The notes beneath the pieces are model-generated. The model made no database searches and had not been told where the DNA came from. It saw only the letters and a list, made by a program, of their open reading frames with translations. A stretch of DNA of 64,000 bases, taken from contig NC_087391.1 of assembly GCF_963675165.1 (NCBI RefSeq), forward strand, positions 701,001-765,000, read 5' to 3'. Below, in pieces: positions 46,851 to 61,311 of this stretch. The DNA is from Halichondria panicea. Lineage: Eukaryota > Porifera > Demospongiae > Suberitida > Halichondriidae. Position numbers and translations under genes: made by a program. Positions within the stretch are counted from its first letter, which is position 1; each line of letters opens with the position of its first letter.

Positions 46851-49602
46851 ATGGCAGAATTAGAACCTGGTCCTCTGTATCTTGCTTGTAAGAATGGTCA
46901 CTATCAGACTGTGGAAACTCTCCTGAACCATGGATACAATGTGAATGGAATAATTAATAATGGACTCACCCCTCTCATGTGTGCATGCGGATATGGCCAC
47001 ACTGACATTGCGATACTGCTGCTGAGTAGAGGAGCACAAGTAAACATGCAAAAGAATGATGGGTGGTCTGCTCTGATGATAGCAAGTCAAAATGGACATA
47101 GCGATGTCGTTAAAGTATTGATAGAAAAAGGAGCACAAGTGAACATGCAAATGAATGATGAGTGGTCTGCTCTGATGATGGCAAGTCAAAATGGACATAG
47201 CGATGTCGTTAAAGTATTGATAGAAAAAGGAGCACAAGTGAACATGCAAAAGAATGATGGGTGGTCTGCTCTGATGATGGCAAGTCAAAATGGACATAGC
47301 GATGTCGTTAAAGTATTGATAGAAAAAGGAGCACAAGTGAACATGCAAATGAATGATGAGTGGTCTGCTCTGATGATGGCAAGTCAAAATGGACATAGCG
47401 ATGTCGTTAAAGTATTGATAGAAAAAGGAGCACAAGTGAACATGCAAAAAAATGGTGGGCGGTCTGCTCTGATGATGGCAAGTCAAAATGGACATAGCGA
47501 TGTCGTTAAAGTATTGATAGAAAAAGGAGCACAAGTGAACATGCAATTGAATATTGGGAGGTCTGCTCTGATGCTAGCAAGTCAAAATGGACATAGCGAT
47601 GTCGTCAAAATATTGATAGAAAAAGGAACACAAGTGAACATGCAAAGTAATGATGAGTGGTCTGCTCTGATGATAGCAAGTCATAATGGACATAGCGATG
47701 TTGTCAAAGTATTGATAGAAAACGGAGCACAAGTGAACATGCAAATGAATGATGGGGGGTCTGCTCTGATGATAGCAAGTCAAAATGGACATAGCGATGT
47801 TGTCAAAGTATTGATAGAAAAAGGAGCACAAGTGAACATGCAAAGTATTGCTGGGCACACTGCTCTGATAATAGCGTGTTATATTAAGAGAAAGGAAGTT
47901 GTTCAGATATTGCTTGACAATCACCTGATACAAATATTCGTGATAGCAGTGGTAAAAATGCACTTATTGTGGCAACTGAAGCAGGGCATGCTGAAATAGT
48001 TGAGTTGTTACTACCCTACGAGCACAGAGACACTAACTCAAGCAGCAGTAGGTCCACAGATGAATCTTCTGCGAAGCGGGTTGAAAAAGGTGAGTGTACA
48101 TTCTAAACTCTTGATTTAATATAGCCACAATCATCGTTACTGACTAATGTTTTTTTTTAGGAGAAAACGATACTTCACTGTCTAAAGAGGTAGAAGCAGT
48201 CACTAACACGGATGCACTTCCCACACAAGATGTGCAGAGAACTGTATCTCCATCCAAACAAGTCAACAATCACATTAAACAAAGTGAACACTAATGCAAC
48301 CATTATTATGTATACAAGCACTTACATTTCTATACAGAGTCTCCCGAGCTGTCTCTGAAGGTGTTGTCTATGGAACTGAAGACTGTGACTGACCCGATAC
48401 AACTGGGCGTCGGCCTGGGAGTGGCACAGCATCACCTGGAGATAATAAGGAAAAACAACCCTCAAGGTTTGTGTGTAAAGTGGTGAACTGTTTATCATCG
48501 TATTCACATGTGTACTCACAGACATAGGACAGCAACAGTTCGACCTTTTCTCGTTTATTGCCAAGAACTACATGGTGCTGGGGATCACATGGGAGAGGAT
48601 TGCTGACACTCTGGAGGAGTTGGTGGGCATGGGAGATTTGGCACAGGAAATCAGGAAGAAATTCATCAACTTTACCCAACCTGGGCTTAGTGTCGTTGAA
48701 GGTATAATTATTTGCTAACCTGAAATTTAAAATAAACCTTTTTTTATGCAGCTAAACTTGTTGAAGTTAACTGTTTTAAGGAACGTATATCGGAAGGCTT
48801 GTTTATTTTCAAAGATAAGCCCATCGGAAGTGGTGCATTTGGCACAGTATTTAGAGGTGAACTGAATGGTGGTTGTTGTGCAGTTAAGGTCCTTCGCTCA
48901 GTTGCTGATGAAATCCAAACACAGTTACCAACAGCAAGTCTCGCCTCAACAGATTCTGCTGAGAGGTTTCGGAAAGAATGTGAATTCTTTGAATCCTTTC
49001 AACACCCCAACATTGTCCGTCACCTAGCAACTAAGGAATACCCCAAGACTAACCACCTCGTCCTTGCTCTAGAGCTGATGGACTGCAACCTGCGACAATA
49101 CTTCACTCCTCAGCCTGACAAAGAACCCATCAAGCTCTCGCTAGCTATCCAGACCAGCCTCTGTCATGACATAGCCTCGGCACTCGAGTACATCCACTCA
49201 CGAGGGGTGGTACACAGGGACCTTTGTGGAGAGAACATTCTGCTGTCCTGTGGAGGGGAAACCCCCGTTGCTAAAGTGTGCGATTTCGGAATGTCTAAAA
49301 TCACCAAGAGTGATACTCAAAGTGTATCACTGCAAGCATTCGCTCACAAAGGATACATGCCACCAGAAGCTACTGACATGGAGTCATCGTCCTATAACTC
49401 GAAATTTGACATCTTCTCATTTGGTGCTCTAATGGTTCAAATTGTCCGCCATCTTCCCACCATTAAAGACGGAAAATATCGTAAATATGAATTGAAACTG
49501 ATCAATGAAACTCACCCCATCAAGGAACTTATAATTGATTGTTTGAATGAGAACAGAGACGATCGACCATTAGCTGCTCAGCTAAAGAGGAGACTGGCCT
49601 AG
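46851..49602 (+). CDS. Gene D: ANK-DD-K with 12 repeats, 1-bp frameshift in exon 1
   Basis: Exons: 46851-48089, 48161-48283, 48338-48466, 48522-48701 and 48752-49602, about 840 aa if the frame were restored. The start MAELEPGPLYLACKNGH matches gene A. Repeats 3-7 alternate two types (MNDE and KNDG or KNGG), showing a 198-bp pair duplication. In repeat 11 a G is missing near 47924 (TCACCTGAT against TCACGCTGAT in B and C), so the frame leaves the array at LLDNH and ends at 47999. Downstream exons are intact: A-type Death domain (QLGVGLGV, ITWERIADTLEEL) and kinase (GSGAFG, AVKVL, HRDLCGEN, CDFGMSK, MPPEA). The linker motif is reduced to SAKRVEKG. It is either a recent pseudogene or carries a sequence error. 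Confidence 0.8.
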
Positions 49603-49639
49603 TGTTATGACTGTCATTGCTATTTACGATGAATATTCC

Positions 49640-49860
49640 ACTTTCATAATGTACATAGTGATACATGCATGTGTGTAGTGTATCATTTGTGGGAGAGGGT
49701 GAATTACCTTTACAGCCCTTACAGTGATCATATCTAGAACAGATGTCATCTCACCAATGGCTATGATAAGTCTAACCCACATATCCTGTATACCTTGTAT
49801 GGTAACCACAGCAATAGAGCATTATATGGTATCAAAAAAGTGACCTCAAAGGAACACAAG
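49640..49860. other. Conserved segment between kinase and PARP 3' ends, copy 4
   Basis: Counterpart of 2720-2935. The minus strand reads IQDMWVRLIIAIGEMTSVL and keeps the AAG|GTAATT donor-like end. The adjacent 120 bp also match unit A. Confidence 0.35.
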
Positions 49861-50134
49861 ATAAGATATTAAAATGTACTGTATAGAGCAAAAAGATAAA
49901 TTTCGTGCTCTCTAAAAGCGTTTCGTTGAATTTGTGGGTGACTGCTTACCAGAAACAATGCCTTAATATAATCTTTGCACGTTATAGCACATAGTAATTC
50001 TGAAAAATCGTGTATTTCGTAGGATGAGAAGCAAAAAATTCACGCTATACGGTATCGAATATATAAAATGACCTCAAGGGAACACAGAACACAACAAAAA
50101 CATAACATTAGTAACAGAGTTCAACAGTCTCTAG

Positions 50135-50288
50135 CTACCACTTGTACTTGAAGTTCATTTTGAGCAGGCACTTGACTCTTATCTGGCTCACATTATACAA
50201 TGAACCTGTGATAAAGATTAACAAACTAGCCGATTAGATATTATATTAATATACATGTAGTCTGTACAAAGTGTTTAACATCCTACAC

Positions 50289-50335
<47 letters not shown>

Positions 50336-51769
50336 CCACACACCCACCCACACACTGACAATGAATAGGATACTCATTATAGAGTAGTGAGGTATTGTCG
50401 ACGGCTGTGGAGGAGCCCTTGCCCATGGGGATGACCACACCCTCCTCAGTGGTCTTGTGGCCGTCAGTAGTGGGGGCGGTCCGACCCAGACCCTTGGTAC
50501 TGTGCTTACCAGCTGGCAGCTTGTCTACATACTTGGAGTGGGTCAGCTCATACCTGCACACACAGTAAAATAATTGATGCACAGGCACTTAAGTAGTGTA
50601 CACTGTGATGAAACTACCTATATATATATATAGCGTGTATATCGCATGCATGCATTCCGCGAAAACCTTTCTAACGGTCATTCCACAAAAGTTTATACCT
50701 TCAAAATAGACCTGCTATTAATACCTAATGCAGTTCAAGGTTATCATCTGTACTGTACCTAGAAATTTGCACTCACTGACAGATAATAAAAACAGATAAT
50801 AAAAACAACACACAACCACAAAGATCAAAGCAAGTTCCCAAAACAAACAAAGGACTATTGTTACACACAATAGAGCACTGCCCTCTATAGGCTGCCAGTA
50901 TCTAACCATGGAAACCAACTAAGTCATGACTGCACAGTGTTCAATGAGTACTGTACTACACTGCATGCAGGGAGACCAGAGGAGGCCCGACAACCATGCA
51001 CCTGCCATACGTTTTTACTGAATCAGTCTTCAATAAAAGTTGCCTTTACAGAGAGGTTATTGAGAAAGTTAAAGCTCCTATTAACCTAACAGAACTAAGT
51101 CTAAGAGGAGTGCAACACATACCTTTAAAGGCAAGTTATATTAAAATGCTGATTCAACCAAAATAAATGTTAGGTGGTGCAGAGGTCTGACAAGACCTTC
51201 TCTGCTGAGAGACAGTACCGTAATTAAAAATTGTTTTACCCCCACCCACTGAAGCACAACCCTCACACCTTACACACCAATCACATGTCTCCGAGGGCAA
51301 CCTCACAGAGGAGCATGAGTCCCTCGTTGTCAGAGCGAGAGGTGCTATAGTAATTGGCACTCTTGGAGACCATGTCTGCAAAGTACACCCCCTTCCCAAA
51401 CATTTAGCCAGTCACTGGCGCCTCTGGTGAAGCTATTCGAAGACCCTGGGACAAAGTAAACAGTCAGAGATATTAGAAGCCATCACAGTGAAGAGTATAA
51501 TGTAGACACTCACCAAATACTGTGCATGCATACACAGTAATACCACAACATACCTGGGATAGTATTCCCACAAAGTTGGTCTTCCTGGAGCCGTGCCAGA
51601 GCAGCTGTCTGTTGTGGAGCTTTGAGAATGGTTTGTATTTCTTCCCCTCTCCTTCTCTGTCCACTTTTGAACACCTCCAGCACCTCACGTGAGTACTGAG
51701 AGTGGGTGACCGCGTGAGTGTTGGACACGTACTCCTGCAGCATTGAGAACTCATCAGAGCCATTGGACA

Positions 51770-51813
<44 letters not shown>

Positions 51814-53459
51814 GTGGGGGAGGTAACATTGTTATTACAACCACAGGTGCAGGTGCAGGAATATGAATATTATATATTCATGCTACTAAACAACATGTCT
51901 ATGTTTATGCCTTCTTGACACAAGTTATTATAGATTCTGTGACATGATAAGGTACAGTACACAGAGATTACAATCAATGCAGAGGTGGTCCGACAGGCGC
52001 TGTGCAGCTCAAGCTGATTAATTATCCGCCCACATCGTATGTTTTTGCTGAGTGTAATCAGAGGCTAGTTGCTTGAGCTGCACCGCGCCTGTCGGACCTC
52101 CTCTGCAATCAATGAATGTACACATACTCACATCCATCTTGGTCTTGAGCTGCTCATAATGCAGGTCCAATGGGTCCTTCCCTCCACTCACACCATCCTC
52201 CTGTTTCAGTAGCGAGTAGGCCACCTCAATCTCCAGTAGATTATCCAACCTTTGTGTTTTTATCTTTATAACCTCCTCTGAGTTCAGTGGGGGTGGTTTC
52301 GTCATGCCAAAGTCATGTGGTACTAGAGTGTAGAATTTGTTAGTATAGTCGAGGATTTTGCTCGGATTCTGAGTCCCAACAATCTCTCGTTGTAGCTCAG
52401 AAAGGACAGAATATGCACTCTCTATCTGTCGCCGTGACAACTTGCCCAAAGGCATCTTCTTCATATCAATCTGTGGCAAACAAAGTGTATAGAATTGCAG
52501 TTCATATAAAACTAGCTTGTAATAGGACAATCCCTAGCTAAGACATGGCTTGTGCATGTACCTATACGAGATCTTGTATGGGGAAATCGAGGGCTAGTTT
52601 ATACTCTTTTAAGACCCACCTCAAACTCGAGCATAGCTTTCTTCATGCTCTCCACATCAAATATCATTCGAATGAGATCTTGTATCTCAGGGGCCAGTGT
52701 GGACTTTGAACCAGGAGCAATTCCCAGCTGTTGCCCAGTGTCCTCATCACCACCATAGTCTATCTCCAGGGGGTAGAACTAGCTAGGCCTCTTAACAAAG
52801 CTCTCTTTACTGGTGCCCCATGAATTGCCTGTCTTGTCTTGGTAGAGGAACTCAAAGTACTTCTTGGCAGCAGGTTTGGAGGCTCCAAAACTCTGTGAAG
52901 GATAAACAACAGTTATTTTCTAGTTTTCCATTGAGAAACAAATTTGCAGTAAGTATGCTGTCCTAAACCTTAAACAAAATATTGCTTACTGTATAGCGGG
53001 TAGTTTTCGTGGGATTATTTTCGCTGACATCCACGAAATTTTAACGTAGGCGTGGAATGCAGTGCAGGCAACAAGACTAAATGAAATTTGTACTCACGAA
53101 AATCACCGTTTTCCAGATCAACGAATTTACCCCACGAAAATTACCCGCTATACGGTATACTGTATCTTAAAGCTACTTTCTCCCTCCCCTCTCAGTGGTT
53201 TAGCTGACCTCTGTCTTTGAGCCTCCTATGGTGGTCCCCACACGACCCCACGACCTGAACACATAGTAGTTCTTGCTGGAGTCTCCTTCGAGCAGCTGCA
53301 GCTTGTAGTACGAGTTAGTGCCTCTTATGACATCGACCAATCCAAGTACAGCATTCCAGACCACACTCCCCACCTCCAGTACGTGGTGTGACCCCTCCAG
53401 CTCTGAATCAGGGTCCACTGCAGCACCACCCTTTACCATCACCTTGACCTTGCTCGGAC
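50135..53459 (-). pseudogene. PARP1: PARP1-like half of locus D, proximal module
   Basis: Exons: WGR ~53209-53459, ~52619-52893, ~52136-52474, ~51555-51773, 51283-~51443, ~50370-50552 and 50135-~50195. The WGR exon here is the most complete in the window: [32 protein letters not shown] and [11 protein letters not shown], all in frame. The first catalytic exon has an extra T near 51664 that shifts the frame before KYKPFSKL, and the next has a nonsense codon where others read GYMFGKG (51403-51405). The last exon has the 2-bp shortening. The catalytic half is therefore dead while the DNA-responsive half is open. Two further copies of the WGR and regulatory exons lie upstream (53.6-59.4 kb). Confidence 0.8.
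51980..52105. mobile_element. CAGAGG MITE, unit D copy
   Basis: Same insertion as 16856-16985, with flanking CAATCAATG on both sides (51971-51979 and 52106-52114) and slightly shortened arms. Confidence 0.75.
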
Positions 53460-53649
53460 CTGGGTGGAGGGAGGGGTGTGTCTACAGGTACGTATATATA
53501 CAGTCCGGAGGCACTAATAACATAAATTGATGCACATCTCAAATTAGGTGGTCAACAAAGACCAAAGGAAAGTGATTTACAAAGAAAATACCTTGAAAAT
53601 ATGTGGGTTAAAATCAAAAGTCTATTATGGACAAAATACCGAGAAATTA

Positions 53650-54564
53650 TGGCGCATTCCAAATTTTAGATTTGAGTGCATACCATCTGAATCGGCTCTT
53701 TCTAAGGTTGAAATTGGACCACCAGAACTCTAGTTCTGGTAACCAATTAATGACATGACTTCACCTCTTCTCCTGGTGGTTTGGGGGTCTCTGATGATGG
53801 CTGCTTCTTGACTGTCACTGAAGACATCTTGGAACTCGACTGGCCGGAGGACTTGAGTGCACCTCGAGTCAATGTGGCCACACGTTTTAGAGGGTTGAGG
53901 AGAGTGTTCGCCTGTGAGGGTGGGCAGTGAGTGTGTGAAGTGTGGAGGTGGGGAGTGAGTGGGTGTGTGTGGAGGGTGGGGAGTGAGTGTGTTTGATTGA
54001 AGATTATACAAAGGTATTGGGGTGGGCAAGGATTGTCAGTCGCACACCCTCCCAATCTTACGGAAAGCTTTTAAAAAGTTTTATATTTACGGTGTTGGAA
54101 TCCAGTCTTCACTGCTAGCAGAGGATTACTAATGTATGGAATGTACACTATTTTGATGGGCATCAATTACTAGGAAAATGTAAAATCTTCATAATAATAG
54201 TAAACAAAAAAGAACAAAAGAGCAGACAACATAAAACCATACAGCAATAGAAAAGCAAACAGATGCCCGACCTTGAGAGCCGAGAATGATGGGTTAAAGA
54301 GTGTTTAACAGTGTACCAACACTCCCCATTCATCTGTTGCATTCAGAGTCACTAGTACTGAATAATTATTGTAAGTTATTTACATTGAGGTCATGCTGAT
54401 ATAAAGAGGGTGTGATACTTACCATTCTCTTTAGCTCGGTGCTCTGTCGTTCGTACTCTCCTTCTGACAGGAACAAGATGACCTGACCCAACACGTGGAG
54501 GTGATCTGATAGGAATTCCTCTGAGGTGATAGTTTTGAGGTAGCCCTCCAGCTGAATTTGGGCA

Positions 54565-54651
<87 letters not shown>

Positions 54652-57398
54652 GGGGGGAGGTAACATTGTTATTACAACCACAGGTGCAGGAATATGAATA
54701 TTATATATTCATGCTACTGAACAACATGTCTATGTTTATGCCTTGTTGACACAAGTTATTATAGATTCTGTGACATGATAAGGTACAGTACACAGAGATT
54801 ACAATCAATGCAGAGGTGGTCCGACAGGCGCGGTGCAGCTCAAGCTGATTAATTATCCGCCCACATCGTATGTTTTTGCTGAGTGTAATCAGAGGCTAGT
54901 TGCTTGAGCTGCACCGCGCCTGTCTGTCGGACCACCTCTGCAATCAATGAATGTACACATACTCACATCCATCTTGGTCTTGAGCTGCTCATAATGCAGG
55001 TCCAATGGATCCTTCCCTCCACTCACACCATCCTCCTGTTTCAGTAGCGAGTAGGCCACCTCAATCTCCAATAGATTATCCAACATTTGTGTCTTTATCT
55101 TTATAACCTCCTCTGAGTTCAGTGGGGGTGGTTTCGTCATGCCAAAGTCATGTGGTACTAGAGTGTAGAATTTGTTAGTATAGTCGAGGATTTTGCTCGG
55201 ATTCTGAGTCCCAACAATCTCTCGTTGTAGCTCAGAAAGGACAGAATATGCACTCTCTATCTGTCGCCGTGACAACTTGCCCAAAGGCATCTTCTTTATA
55301 TCAATCTGTAGCAAACAGAGTTTACAGAATTGCAGTTCATATAAAACTAGCTTGCAATAGGACAATCCCTAGCTAAGACATGGCTTGCATTGTGTATGTG
55401 TACCTATACGAGATCTTGTATGGGGAAATCGAGCGCTAGTTTATACTCTTTTAAGACCCACCTCAAACTCCAGCATAGCTTTCTTCATGCTCTCCACATC
55501 AAATATCATTCGAATGAGATCTTGTATCTCAGGGGCCAGTGTGGACTTTGAACCAGGGGCAATTCCAAGCTGTTGCCCAGTGTCCTCATCACCACCATAG
55601 TCTATCTCTAGGGGGTAGAACTTGCTAGGCCTCTTAACAAAGCTCTCTTTACTGGTGCCCCATGAATTGCCTGTCTTGTCTTGGTAGAGGAGCTCAAAGT
55701 GCTTCTTGGCAGCAGGCTTGGAGGCTCCAAAACTCTGTGTACGATAAACAAACAGTTATTTTCTACCATCGAGAAACAAATTTGCAGTAAGTATGCTGTC
55801 CTAAACCTTAAACAAAATATTGCTTACCGTATAGCGGGTAATTTTCGTGGGTAAGCTGACTTCCACAAAATTTTAACGCAGGCGTGGAATGCAGTGCAGG
55901 CAACAAGACTAAACGAAACTTGTACTCATGAAAACCACCGTTTTCCAGATCAACGAATTTACCCCATGAAAATTACCTGCTATACGGTATACTGAATCTT
56001 AAAGCTACTTTCTTCCCCCTCCCTCCCCTCTCAGTGGTTTAGCTCACCTCTGTCTTTGAGCCTCCTATGGTGGTCCCCACACGACCCCATGATCTGAACA
56101 CATAGTAGTTCTTGCTGGAGTCTCCTTCGAGCAGCTGCAGCTTGTAGTACGAGTTAGTGCCTCTTATGACATCGACCAATCCAAGTACAGCATTCCAGAT
56201 CACACCTCCTCCAGTACGTGGTGTGACCCCTCCAGCTCTGAATCAGGATCCACTGCAGCACCACCCTTTATCATCACCTTGACCTTGCTCGGATCTGGGT
56301 GGAGGGAGGGGTGTGTCTACAGGTACGTATATATACAGTCCGGAGGCACTAATAACATAAATTTATGTACATCTCAAATTAGGTGGTCTGTACATACAAC
56401 AAAGACCAAAGGAAAGTGATTTACAAAGAAAATACCTTGAAAATATGTGGGTTAAAATCAAAAGTCTATTATGGACGAAATTATGGCGCATTCCAAATTT
56501 TAGATTTGAGTGCATACCATCTGAATCGGCTCTTTCTAAGGTTGAAATTGGACCACCAGAACTCTAGTTCTGGTAACCAATTAATGACATGACTTCACCT
56601 CTTCTCCTGGTGGTTTGGGGGTCTCTGATGATGGCTGCTTCTTGACTGTCACTGAAGACATCTTGGAACTCGACTGGCCGGAGGACTTGAGTGCACCTCG
56701 AGTCAATGTGGCCACACGTTTTAGAGGGTTGAGGAGAGTGTTCGCCTGTGAGGGTGGGCAGTGAGTGTGTGAAGTGTGGAGGTGGGGAGTGAGTGGGTGT
56801 GTGTGGAGGGTGGGGAGTGAGTGTGTTTGATTGAAGATTATACAAAGGTATTGGGGTGGGCAAGGATTGTCAGTCGCACACCCTCCCAATCTTACGGAAA
56901 GCTTTTAAAAAGTTTTATATTTACGGTGTTGGAATCCAGTCTTCACTGCTAGCAGAGGATTACTAATGTATGGAATGTACACTATTTTGATGGGCATCAA
57001 TTACTAGGAAAATGTAAAATCTTCATAATAATAGTAAACAAAAAAGAACAAAAGAGCAGACAACATAAAACCATACAGCAATAGAAAAGCAAACAGATGC
57101 CCGACCTTGAGAGCCGAGAATGATGGGTTAAAGAGTGTTTAACAGTGTACCAACACTCCCCATTCATCTGTTGCATTCAGAGTCACTAGTACTGAATAAT
57201 TATTGTAAGTTATTTACATTGAGGTCATGCTGATATAAAGAGGGTGTGATACTTACCATTCTCTTTAGCTCGGTGCTCTGTCGTTCGTACTCTCCTTCTG
57301 ACAGGAACAAGATGACCTGACCCAACACGTGGAGGTGATCTGATAGGAATTCCTCTGAGGTGATAGTTTTGAGGTAGCCCTCCAGCTGAATTTGGGCA

Positions 57399-57483
<85 letters not shown>

Positions 57484-59310
57484 GGGGGAGGTAACATTGT
57501 TATTACAACCACAGGTGCAGGAATATGAATATTATATATTCATGCTACTGAACAACATGTCTATGTTTATGCCTTGTTGACACAAGTTATTATAGATTCT
57601 GTGACATGATAAGGTACAGTACACAGAGATTACAATCAATGCAGAGGTGGTCCGACAGGCGCGGTGCAGCTCAAGCTGATTAATTATCCGCCCACATCGT
57701 ATGTTTTTGCTGAGTGTAATCAGAGGCTAGTTGCTTGAGCTGCACCGCGCCTGTCTGTCGGACCACCTCTGCAATCAATGAATGTACACATACTCACATC
57801 CATCTTGGTCTTGAGCTGCTCATAATGCAGGTCCAATGGATCCTTCCCTCCACTCACACCATCCTCCTGTTTCAGTAGCGAGTAGGCCACCTCAATCTCC
57901 AATAGATTATCCAACATTTGTGTCTTTATCTTTATAACCTCCTCTGAGTTCAGTGGGGGTGGTTTCGTCATGCCAAAGTCATGTGGTACTAGAGTGTAGA
58001 ATTTGTTAGTATAGTCGAGGATTTTGCTCGGATTCTGAGTCCCAACAATCTCTCGTTGTAGCTCAGAAAGGACAGAATATGCACTCTCTATCTGTCGCCG
58101 TGACAACTTGCCCAAAGGCATCTTCTTTATATCAATCTGTAGCAAACAGAGTTTACAGAATTGCAGTTCATATAAAACTAGCTTGCAATAGGACAATCCC
58201 TAGCTAAGACATGGCTTGCATTGTGTATGTGTACCTATACGAGATCTTGTATGGGGAAATCGAGCGCTAGTTTATACTCTTTTAAGACCCACCTCAAACT
58301 CCAGCATAGCTTTCTTCATGCTCTCCACATCAAATATCATTCGAATGAGATCTTGTATCTCAGGGGCCAGTGTGGACTTTGAACCAGGGGCAATTCCAAG
58401 CTGTTGCCCAGTGTCCTCATCACCACCATAGTCTATCTCTAGGGGGTAGAACTTGCTAGGCCTCTTAACAAAGCTCTCTTTACTGGTGCCCCATGAATTG
58501 CCTGTCTTGTCTTGGTAGAGGAGCTCAAAGTGCTTCTTGGCAGCAGGCTTGGAGGCTCCAAAACTCTGTGTACGATAAACAAACAGTTATTTTCTACCAT
58601 CGAGAAACAAATTTGCAGTAAGTATGCTGTCCTAAACCTTAAACAAAATATTGCTTACCGTATAGCGGGTAATTTTCGTGGGTAAGCTGACTTCCACAAA
58701 ATTTTAACGCAGGCGTGGAATGCAGTGCAGGCAACAAGACTAAACGAAACTTGTACTCATGAAAACCACCGTTTTCCAGATCAACGAATTTACCCCATGA
58801 AAATTACCTGCTATACGGTATACTGAATCTTAAAGCTACTTTCTTCCCCCTCCCTCCCCTCTCAGTGGTTTAGCTCACCTCTGTCTTTGAGCCTCCTATG
58901 GTGGTCCCCACACGACCCCATGATCTGAACACATAGTAGTTCTTGCTGGAGTCTCCTTCGAGCAGCTGCAGCTTGTAGTACGAGTTAGTGCCTCTTATGA
59001 CATCGACCAATCCAAGTACAGCATTCCAGATCACACCTCCTCCAGTACGTGGTGTGACCCCTCCAGCTCTGAATCAGGATCCACTGCAGCACCACCCTTT
59101 ATCATCACCTTGACCTTGCTCGGATCTGGGTGGAGGGAGGGGTGTGTCTACAGGTACGTATATATACAGTCCGGAGGCACTAATAACATAAATTTATGTA
59201 CATCTCAAATTAGGTGGTCTGTACATACAACAAAGACCAAAGGAAAGTGATTTACAAAGAAAATACCTTGAAAATATGTGGGTTAAAATCAAAAGTCTAT
59301 TATGGACGAA
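53650..59310. repeat. Two near-identical 2.83-kb tandem blocks inside locus D
   Basis: Block 1 (about 53650-56480) and block 2 (about 56481-59310) are offset by 2831-2834 bp and look identical apart from (TG)n length. On the minus strand each holds a linker exon, a truncated second PX exon, and the regulatory and WGR exons. An older junction lies inside each block: the PX exon, cut after CTCCAGCTGAATT, is fused to the first base pairs of a catalytic exon (GGGCAGCACCTG) next to (TG)n, near 54557 and 57391. The WGR exons of these modules are damaged (HVLEEV then stop). The locus therefore has three WGR/regulatory sets for one catalytic set. Confidence 0.85.
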
Positions 59311-61311
59311 ATTATGGCGCATTCCAAATTTTAGATTTGAGCGCATACCATCTGAATCGGCTCTTTCTAAGGTTGAAATTGGACCACCAGAACTCTAGTT
59401 CTCGTAACCAATTCATTACATGACTTCACCTCTTCTCCTGGTGGTTTGGGTGTCTCTGATGATGGCTGCTTCTTGACTGTCACTGGAGACATCTTGGAAC
59501 TTGACTGGCCAGAGGACTTGAGTGCACCTCGGGTCAATGTGGCCACACGTTTTAGAGGGTTGAGGAGAGTGTTCGCCTGTGAGGGTGGGGAGTGAGTGTG
59601 TGAAGTGTGGAGGTGGGGAGTGAGTGTGTTTGATTGAAGATTATACAAAGGTATTGGGGTGGGCAAGGATTGTCAGTCGCACACCGGCCCTCCCAATCTT
59701 ACGGAAAGCTTTTAAAAAGTTTTTTATTTACGGTGTTGGAATCCAGTCTTCACTGCTAGCAGAGGATTACTAATGTATGGAATGTACACTATTTTGATGG
59801 GCATCAATTACTAGGAAAATGTAAAATCTTCATAATAATAGTAAACGAAAAAGAACAAAAGAGCAGACAACATAAAACCATACAGCAATAGAAAAAGCAA
59901 ACAGATGCCCGACCTTGAGAGTCGAGAATGATGGGTTAAAGAGTCTTTAACAGTGCACCAACCCTCCCCATTCATCTGTTGCATTCAGAGTCACTAGTAC
60001 TGAATAATTATTGTAAAGTATTTACATTGAGGTCATGCTGATATAAAGAGGGTGTGATACTTACCATTCTCTTTACCTCGGTGCTCTGTCGCTCGTACTC
60101 TCCTTCTGACAGGAACAAGATGACCTGACCCAACACGTGGAGGTGATCTGATAGGAATTCCTCTGAGGTGATAGTTTTGAGGTAGCCCTCCAGCTGAATT
60201 CGTCTCACGTCCAACCGCTGGGGGTCCAATTTGTGGAACGAGGGAAGAGTGGGTAGCACGAGATTAGCAGGGAAGTTATCAATCTGAGAGGAGGGAGAAA
60301 ATTGATACCCAAGAGCTTACTAGTAATGGCAATGCAGCTAAAGTCTGTACCAAAGAGCTTACTAGTATTGCAACCATGAAGGAGACGTAATGATAAATTG
60401 AGAGCTGTGTGTTTGTATTCTTTTTGTATAGTACACCAATGTCCCCCACCCCCTCCTTTCGGCTACTACCCACCTGTGCCCTGAGTGAGAGGTGGAGGTC
60501 GTGGAAGTCTCTATAGCGACGATTAATGATCCACTTCTCAGTGACAGAGACATGGCTGTGTTTGCAGGAGACGTTGACGTGAAACACACAATGCTTGGTG
60601 GTACCCTCGTTCAGAATGCCATAGTCGGGCAATGGCGGCTGAGAGGGCAATGAGACTATCACTGGATACATTCGCAGGGACACTCTTGGCCTGTGGAGTG
60701 GGTGGGGTGTGTGGAGTGAGTGGGAGTGTGGAGGGTGGAGGGTGGTTGGCAAGGAGAGGCATATATACACTTATGGAATGAACAAACAGTTACTGTAGCT
60801 TACACTGAGTACTGCTTTAGCAGTGGCCAGAACTGATTCCAGAGCACTTTTCTTCAGTCAATCATAATCTAGAAACAGAGTTACAGACAATAAAACAAGA
60901 GCATTACAATTTTAGAACAGACCCAACAAAAGGAAGTAATCAACATAACACACCTGTGACTCCGGTCTTCTGCAGGTGTGAGATGTGAGAGTTGACGTTG
61001 TACCTGAGTGATCGTACCTCGGTCTCGTTGGCCCCCTCACTCAGAGCAGCCATGAAACTGTCAGTGTTCAGAGAGCTCTCCTTGCACTGGACACGGGGGA
61101 ACACATACAAGTGAGAGGAACAACAATGGGAGGATATTGAAAATACTTTTATGATCAAAGCCATTCAGCATGCACAAAGTTAACGGAAATAGCATATAAT
61201 ATTCTGAAACACGTACACCATTCCCTCACCATTGATATGAAGGTGGCGTTGATGTTGTCTGGTAGAGCTAGTGTCTTGAGCAATGGTGTCCAGACCTTCC
61301 AGACCAACACA

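Noticed and set aside
54391..54681. Poly (His-Thr) or (Cys-Val) open frames over TG/CA tracts (also 3314, 15410, 16315, 40293, 57225, 61899)
   Set aside because: Translations of dinucleotide repeats inside introns; no conserved protein.
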